Both the position numbers and the translations under genes were made by a program. The notes under the pieces are model-generated. The model was not told where the DNA came from and did no database searches. It was given only the letters and a program-made list of their open reading frames with translations. This document shows, one piece after another, positions 13,309-17,097 of a stretch of DNA of 17,097 nt (positions are counted from its first letter, which is position 1; every line of letters starts with the position of its first letter). Source of the DNA: Caldifarciminota bacterium (GTDB lineage: Bacteria > Hydrothermota > UBA3072 > WFRC01); NCBI GenBank assembly GCA_015486685.1, contig WFRC01000270.1, positions 1-17,097 on the forward strand, written 5' to 3'.

Positions 13309-16039
13309 TAAAATCCTCCTTCTGAATAATATCTACACACTTTCTGCAAAGTGTCGGGTGCTCTCTATTCTCTCCAACGGTTTCAGAATACACCCAGCAT
13401 CTTTCACATTTTTTTCCTTTTGCTTTTGTTACACCATATTTGCCCGTTTCTCCTTCATAAATTACATCTGCCTCAGGATTATCCGTAAATTCAAGTTGAG
13501 AGACAATAAACATCTCTGAAAGGTATTCCTGATATTTCTTAAGAACTTCCATATCCGATGATATAAATAATCTTGCTTCAAGCGAATTGCCAATAATATT
13601 TGCATTTCTTGCCTTTTCCAGAGCAACCAGAACATCCTCTCTCACATTTAATATCTTCTCAAAATCTTTATTAAGTCTTTCATCTATCAAGGAGTTATCA
13701 ATCTCAGGAAAATCTGCAAGAAAAACACTCTCTTCCTTTTTGTCTAAATATTGCCATATCTCTTCGCAGGTAAATGAAAGTATAGGCGAAAATAATATGA
13801 CAGATTCCTTTAATATCTTTGATATTACAGTTTGAGCAGACCTTCTTTCAAGGGAATTTTTTCCATAGGTGTAAAGTCTATCTTTTAATATATCAAGATA
13901 AAATGCAGAGAGGTCTGATATGATAAAATTATAAAATCTGTGGAATGCCTTATGAAACAGATAATTATTATAAAATTTATCCATACTCTGTTTTAACAAC
14001 TCCCAGATAGAGAGCATATACCTATCCACAGGCAAAAGTTCATTATATGTTATTTTGTTTTCTTCGGAAAAATCATATGTATTACCCAACATAAACCTAA
14101 ATGTATTTCTTATTTTTCTATAACTATCCACCAATCTTTCCAGAATTTCTTTACCTATCTTTACATCCTGTGTATAATCAGAGGATGCCACCCAGAGTCT
14201 TAATATATCCGCACCATATTTTTCAATAATCTCAAGGGGGGAGATAACATTCCCAATAGATTTATGCATTGATTTTCCCTCATCATCCAGCACCCAACCA
14301 TGAGTAATCACGGTATCATAAGGTGGAATCCCTTTCTCAATCATAGATACTGTTAAGGCTGCATTAAACCAACCTCTATGCTGGTCAGGTCCTTCAAGAT
14401 ACATATTCGATGGCCATTCTAATTCCTCTCTTCCTTGAAGAACAAGTAGACTGCTTATACCTGAATCAAACCATACATCCAGGATGTCATTTTCTTTCTC
14501 AAAATCTGTACTGCCGCATTCTTTGCAGGTTATTCCCTCTGGTAGAAGTTCCTTCACATCTTTTGTATACCATGCGTCCCCGCCTTCCTCTAAAAATATC
14601 TCTGATACATATCTAATTACATCAGGATCAAGCAATGGTGTGCCGCATTTTTTACAATAAAACGCAGGGATATTGATACCCCATACCCTCTGTCTTGACA
14701 AACACCAATCAGGTCTTTCCTTTACAGATGCACTGATTCTATTCTTGCTTTCTTCCGGAACCCATTTCACATCTTTTACTTTGTCAAGCGCCTTTTCTCT
14801 GAGGTTATTACGGTCAACAGAGAGAAACCACTGGTCTGTTGCCCGAAAAATTAAAGGCGATTTACACCTCCAGCAGTGGGGATATTGGTGCTGTATTTTA
14901 TCAATTTTCAAAAGATTCCCTGTGCTTTTAAGAATTTCAACAACTTTTTCAGATGCCTCATCCGTAGTCAACGATTGAAACGTCTCTCCCGCTTCTTCTG
15001 TAAATCTTCCTCTTTCATCAACAGGGGAATATACCTCAATTCCATACCTTCTCCCAACTTCAAAATCTTCTCTCCCATGCCCGGGTGCTATATGAACAAT
15101 ACCTGTTCCCTCTTCCATAGTGATAAATTTTGCAAGTATACCAGGGGACCTTCTGTCAAGAAACGGATGCTGAAATTCTTTACCTTCCAGTGATTTACCG
15201 GAAAATCTTTTAATCTCCTTCCAATCTTTCCAGCCCAATAACTCCATATTTTTTTCTAAAAGCGGCAATGCTAACAAATATTTATCTCCGTTGTGTTCAA
15301 TTACTACATATTCATAATCGGGATGAAATGCAAGGGCTCTATTTGAAATAATTGTCCAGGGCGTTGTTGTCCATACAAGGGCATAGTAATCATCATCTAC
15401 TCCTTTCATCCTGAACCACAGGGAAGGAGATTCTATTTCTTTATATTCTATTTCAGCGATTGCAAGTGCTGTCTGACAGTGAGGACACCAATGTATAGGC
15501 ATATGCCCTCTGTAAACATATCCCTTTTCCACAATATCCGCAAAAATTTTCAATTCCTGACCCTCATAAAATTTATCCATTGTAAGATAGGGATGCTGCC
15601 AATCTCCGATTACTCCAAGCCTTTTAAATTCTTTTTTCTGTTTATCTACCCACTCTTTTGCAAATTCCCTGCACCTTTTTCTAATGCCAACGATGTCATC
15701 TTTCTTACCTCCGAATTCTCCAATAACAATATTCTCAATAGGCATTCCGTGATTATCCCATCCGGGGACATAGGGTGAATAAAATCCCTTTAAGGTTTTG
15801 TATTTAACCACAATATCCTTTAGCACTTTATTCAAGGTTTGACCGAGATGTATATGCCCATTAGAATAGGGGGGACCATCGTGCAATATAAATTGAACCT
15901 TACCTTTTCTCTGTTCAATCATCTTCTGATAGATGTTTCCCTCATCCCAGAATTTTTCAATATTTAATTCCCTCTGGGATAGATTTGCCCTCATCGGCAT
16001 CTCTGTTTTTGGTAGATTTATTGTATGCTTATAATTCAT
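13301..16039 (-). CDS. ileS: Isoleucyl-tRNA synthetase
   Basis: The 912-residue class I synthetase charges tRNA-Ile with isoleucine. The N-terminal catalytic core has Gly-Pro-Pro-Tyr-Ser-Asn-Gly-His-Ile-His-Leu-Gly-Gln. Its HIGH-equivalent is His64-Leu-Gly-Gln67. An editing (CP1) domain lies at ~180-390, with Thr-Thr-Thr-Pro-Trp-Thr. The KMSKS loop reads Ser590-Met-His-Lys-Ser594-Ile-Gly-Asn. The helical anticodon-binding domain follows (~630-800), and a C-terminal zinc knuckle Cys-Glu-Arg-Cys...Cys-Arg-Lys-Cys ends the protein. This is the bacterial-type IleRS with the C-terminal zinc domain, at full length. The HIGH and KMSKS variants resemble forms I recall from Firmicute IleRS, so activity is expected. 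The ATG overlaps the stop of the upstream TPR gene (ATGA). Confidence 0.97.
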   Translation of the reverse strand: MNYKHTINLPKTEMPMRANLSQRELNIEKFWDEGNIYQKMIEQRKGKVQFILHDGPPYSNGHIHLGQTLNKVLKDIVVKYKTLKGFYSPYVPGWDNHGMPIENIVIGEFGGKKDDIVGIRKRCREFAKEWVDKQKKEFKRLGVIGDWQHPYLTMDKFYEGQELKIFADIVEKGYVYRGHMPIHWCPHCQTALAIAEIEYKEIESPSLWFRMKGVDDDYYALVWTTTPWTIISNRALAFHPDYEYVVIEHNGDKYLLALPLLEKNMELLGWKDWKEIKRFSGKSLEGKEFQHPFLDRRSPGILAKFITMEEGTGIVHIAPGHGREDFEVGRRYGIEVYSPVDERGRFTEEAGETFQSLTTDEASEKVVEILKSTGNLLKIDKIQHQYPHCWRCKSPLIFRATDQWFLSVDRNNLREKALDKVKDVKWVPEESKNRISASVKERPDWCLSRQRVWGINIPAFYCKKCGTPLLDPDVIRYVSEIFLEEGGDAWYTKDVKELLPEGITCKECGSTDFEKENDILDVWFDSGISSLLVLQGREELEWPSNMYLEGPDQHRGWFNAALTVSMIEKGIPPYDTVITHGWVLDDEGKSMHKSIGNVISPLEIIEKYGADILRLWVASSDYTQDVKIGKEILERLVDSYRKIRNTFRFMLGNTYDFSEENKITYNELLPVDRYMLSIWELLKQSMDKFYNNYLFHKAFHRFYNFIISDLSAFYLDILKDRLYTYGKNSLERRSAQTVISKILKESVILFSPILSFTCEEIWQYLDKKEESVFLADFPEIDNSLIDERLNKDFEKILNVREDVLVALEKARNANIIGNSLEARLFISSDMEVLKKYQEYLSEMFIVSQLEFTDNPEADVIYEGETGKYGVTKAKGKKCERCWVYSETVGENREHPTLCRKCVDIIQKEDFSE

Positions 16040-16740
16040 TGTTTCCTTTCTAACAAGCCTAAATAAAAATTCAGTTTCTCATTGTTTGGGTTAAATCTTT
16101 TTGCCTCAAACCATATCTTTTTTGCCTTTGATAAGTCACCTTTCTTAAAATACGCAATTCCAAGTCTTACAGCACAATCCACATAATCAGGATGTTTCTC
16201 AAAAACCCTTTCCAATACCTTAATTGCCTCTGCATAATTGCCTTTATCAATATAAATCTTACCAAGAAAGGTAGAAATATCCTTGAAATCAGGGGTTAAT
16301 TTCAATGCCTTCTCTAATTCTGTGATAGCTTCATCATACTTCCCAATTTCATAATATAATTGTCCCAGGGATTTATGTGCATTAGCCAGTTTCGCCTTCA
16401 CTGAAAATCCAATATCTCCACCCTTTGCCCTTTCCAGTGTCCCAACAATTTCGAACTCCCTTTTTGCCTCTTCTACCTCTCCAATATTGTTCAGGGTAAG
16501 AGCCAGATTCAAGTGGGCTTCAATATAATTTGTATTTAATTCCAATGCCTTCCTGAATGATTTTACTGCATCATCATATTGCCCGAGCAGACTATATGCC
16601 AGCCCCATACTATTATAAAGGTCAGGGTAAATGTCATTTTCATCTTCAGCCTTTTTCAGTTCAATCAGGGCTTGTTGCATCTTTCCTTCTGAAAGTAACC
16701 TTTTTCCCTTTTTTAGATATTGTCTTTTTTCTTTTGCCAT
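16036..16740 (-). CDS. Cytoplasmic tetratricopeptide repeat protein
   Basis: About 234 residues are nearly all TPR. Six units can be read, starting near residues 5, 42, 75, 117, 151 and 185, plus a partial seventh at the C-terminus; Gly, Ala and Tyr sit at the usual helix-packing positions. There is no signal peptide or membrane segment, so it should be a soluble protein-protein interaction module; partners are unknown. I place the start at the ATG at 16740, because GGAGG (16746-16750) lies 5 nt upstream. A further in-frame ATG at 16773 has no ribosome binding site and falls within the promoter core, so an 11-residue longer form is unlikely. It is the first gene of the operon with ileS, dksA-like and lspA, joined to ileS by a 4-nt ATGA overlap. 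Confidence 0.85.
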   Translation of the reverse strand: MAKEKRQYLKKGKRLLSEGKMQQALIELKKAEDENDIYPDLYNSMGLAYSLLGQYDDAVKSFRKALELNTNYIEAHLNLALTLNNIGEVEEAKREFEIVGTLERAKGGDIGFSVKAKLANAHKSLGQLYYEIGKYDEAITELEKALKLTPDFKDISTFLGKIYIDKGNYAEAIKVLERVFEKHPDYVDCAVRLGIAYFKKGDLSKAKKIWFEAKRFNPNNEKLNFYLGLLERKQ

Positions 16741-16750
16741 TTTATCCTCC
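16741..16750 (-). promoter_or_regulatory. Ribosome binding site that sets the TPR gene start
   Basis: On the minus strand GGAGG (16750-16746) is followed by ATAAA and ATG (16740-16738). This is the only good Shine-Dalgarno near the gene's 5' end and favours this ATG over the one at 16773. Confidence 0.75.
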
Positions 16751-16762
16751 GATTTAGGCTTT

Positions 16763-16790
16763 TTAATACTCATAAATCCAAAAAAGTCAA
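16763..16790 (-). promoter_or_regulatory. Probable sigma70-like promoter of the TPR-ileS-dksA-lspA operon
   Basis: On the minus strand TTGACT (16790-16785, five of six consensus positions) and TATTAA (16768-16763, four of six) are separated by 16 nt. A start near 16756 would leave a leader of about 15 nt, just enough for the Shine-Dalgarno. Its geometry matches the promoter at 6627-6654, which also has a 16-nt spacer. Confidence 0.5.
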
Positions 16791-16803
16791 GGAAAATCTT
16801 ATT

Positions 16804-16816
16804 TTGTTTGAAACAA
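16804..16816. promoter_or_regulatory. Possible operator palindrome TTGTTT-G-AAACAA
   Basis: A perfect 6+1+6 inverted repeat lies 13 bp upstream of the -35 box of the TPR-ileS operon promoter, a reasonable position for a regulator. AT-rich DNA yields such palindromes by chance, and no second copy was found at the other promoters. Confidence 0.25.
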
Positions 16817-16843
16817 CAGGGAAATACTGAGGAGATAGGGACA

Positions 16844-16875
16844 TTTAATCCCTCCCAGAGGGAGGGAAACTTAAA
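16844..16875. repeat. Strong hairpin with TCCCTCCC stem
   Basis: TCCCTCCC (16849-16856), loop AGA, GGGAGGGA (16860-16867) form a perfect stem. Outer arms TTTAA (16844-16848) and TTAAA (16871-16875) extend it across a 3-nt bulge. The arm shares CCCTCCC with the outer palindrome at 6458-6518, ten kilobases away. Confidence 0.8.
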
Positions 16876-16893
16876 TGAAAAACGAAAAGGATA

Positions 16894-16941
16894 GCCGTTA
16901 GCAGAAATACGCTTACCGCTGAAAGGATACTTGCTAATGGC
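16894..16941. repeat. 10-bp inverted repeat GCCGTTAGCA / TGCTAATGGC with 28-nt loop
   Basis: GCCGTTAGCA (16894-16903) pairs with TGCTAATGGC (16932-16941) with a single G-T wobble. The loop contains a second loosely similar segment (GCTGAAAGGATAC at 16918-16930, compare GCAGAAATACG at 16901-16911). It looks like a small palindromic element or the stem of an unidentified RNA. Confidence 0.55.
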
Positions 16942-16946
16942 AATGG

Positions 16947-17013
16947 ACGAAATAAACGAGGCAAATTTATTCCGTGAAATGTGAAACTATTTCATCGGGA
17001 CGAAACAAACGAG
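16947..17013 (+). repeat. Nonamer-family words flanking a bulged hairpin
   Basis: ACGAAATAAACGA (16947-16959) is identical to 6071-6083. ACGAAACAAACGAG (17000-17013) is a close variant. Between them CCG plus TGAAAT (16972-16980) pairs with ATTTCA, a bulged T, and CGG (16989-16998). Confidence 0.65.
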
Positions 17014-17097
17014 TTAAGAAATAGAATAGGATATTTTTAACAGTTCAGGGTTTTCTAGCTGAAACTTCCATCCATATCGGGTGATGATTTTTTTTGA

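Larger units (their letters stand above)
16774..17097. other. Gene-free end of window with palindromes and nonamer words
   Basis: I see no gene. The stretch holds the minus-strand promoter, an odd palindrome (16804-16816), three hairpins and two copies of the nonamer-type words. The last 60 nt carry nothing I can name beyond an eight-T run (17087-17094) with only a weak CATC/GATG pairing before it. That is too weak to call a terminator. Confidence 0.75.

Noticed and set aside
13301..16039. Inactive or duplicate IleRS because of altered HIGH and KMSKS motifs
   Set aside because: All domains are full length, editing and zinc motifs are intact, it sits in a conserved operon, and similar motif variants are found in working IleRS enzymes.
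17040..17097. Terminator ending in the T8 run at the window edge
   Set aside because: Only a 4-bp stem precedes the T-run and the sequence stops, so it cannot be judged.

Overview
The window looks like part of a bacterial chromosome from an AT-rich, poorly characterised lineage. A 1271-residue exported protein ends in a typical type IX secretion (T9SS-A) sorting domain. Conserved housekeeping genes sit in tightly overlapping operons. Together these fit the FCB/WOR-3 (Stahlbacteria, Hydrothermae), Cloacimonadota or related candidate-phylum bacteria. That placement is inference from gene style, not from a marker-gene tree.

Layout. (1) 1-6009, plus strand: a likely operon of cell-surface or exported proteins. 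A short leader ORF carries a (TC)9 microsatellite. It is followed by a putative lipoprotein/secreted metzincin-type zinc protease, an exported Ig-like plus helical-repeat protein, and a giant beta-propeller protein with a T9SS-type C-terminus. (2) 6010-7057: a gene-free kilobase made almost wholly of degenerate short tandem repeats with 7-nt and 9-nt periods in both orientations. It also holds at least five strong hairpins and one good sigma70-like promoter pointing at the next operon. (3) 7058-12436, plus strand: a six-gene chain with overlapping ends. It comprises RNA polymerase omega, CoaBC (coenzyme A synthesis), family-4 uracil-DNA glycosylase, DnaB replicative helicase, an MlaF-like ABC ATPase without its permease, and RadA (recombination). 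(4) 12458-16740, minus strand and convergent with region 3: TPR protein, isoleucyl-tRNA synthetase, DksA/TraR-type zinc finger protein and signal peptidase II, again chained by 4-8 nt overlaps. (5) 16741-17097: a gene-free end with the promoter of operon 4, hairpins, and the same 9-nt repeat words as region 2.

How it fits together: regions 3 and 4 are growth-linked housekeeping operons (transcription, cofactor supply, DNA replication and repair, translation, lipoprotein maturation). LspA from region 4 would process lipoproteins such as the possible one in region 1. The most unusual material is not a protein system. It is the intergenic repeat architecture, where eleven uninterrupted degenerate heptamers run right up to the ribosome binding site of the omega gene. 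The (TC)9 tract in the leader of the protease operon is the second most unusual item. I found no CRISPR array, no transposase, no tRNA or rRNA, and no recognisable defence system.
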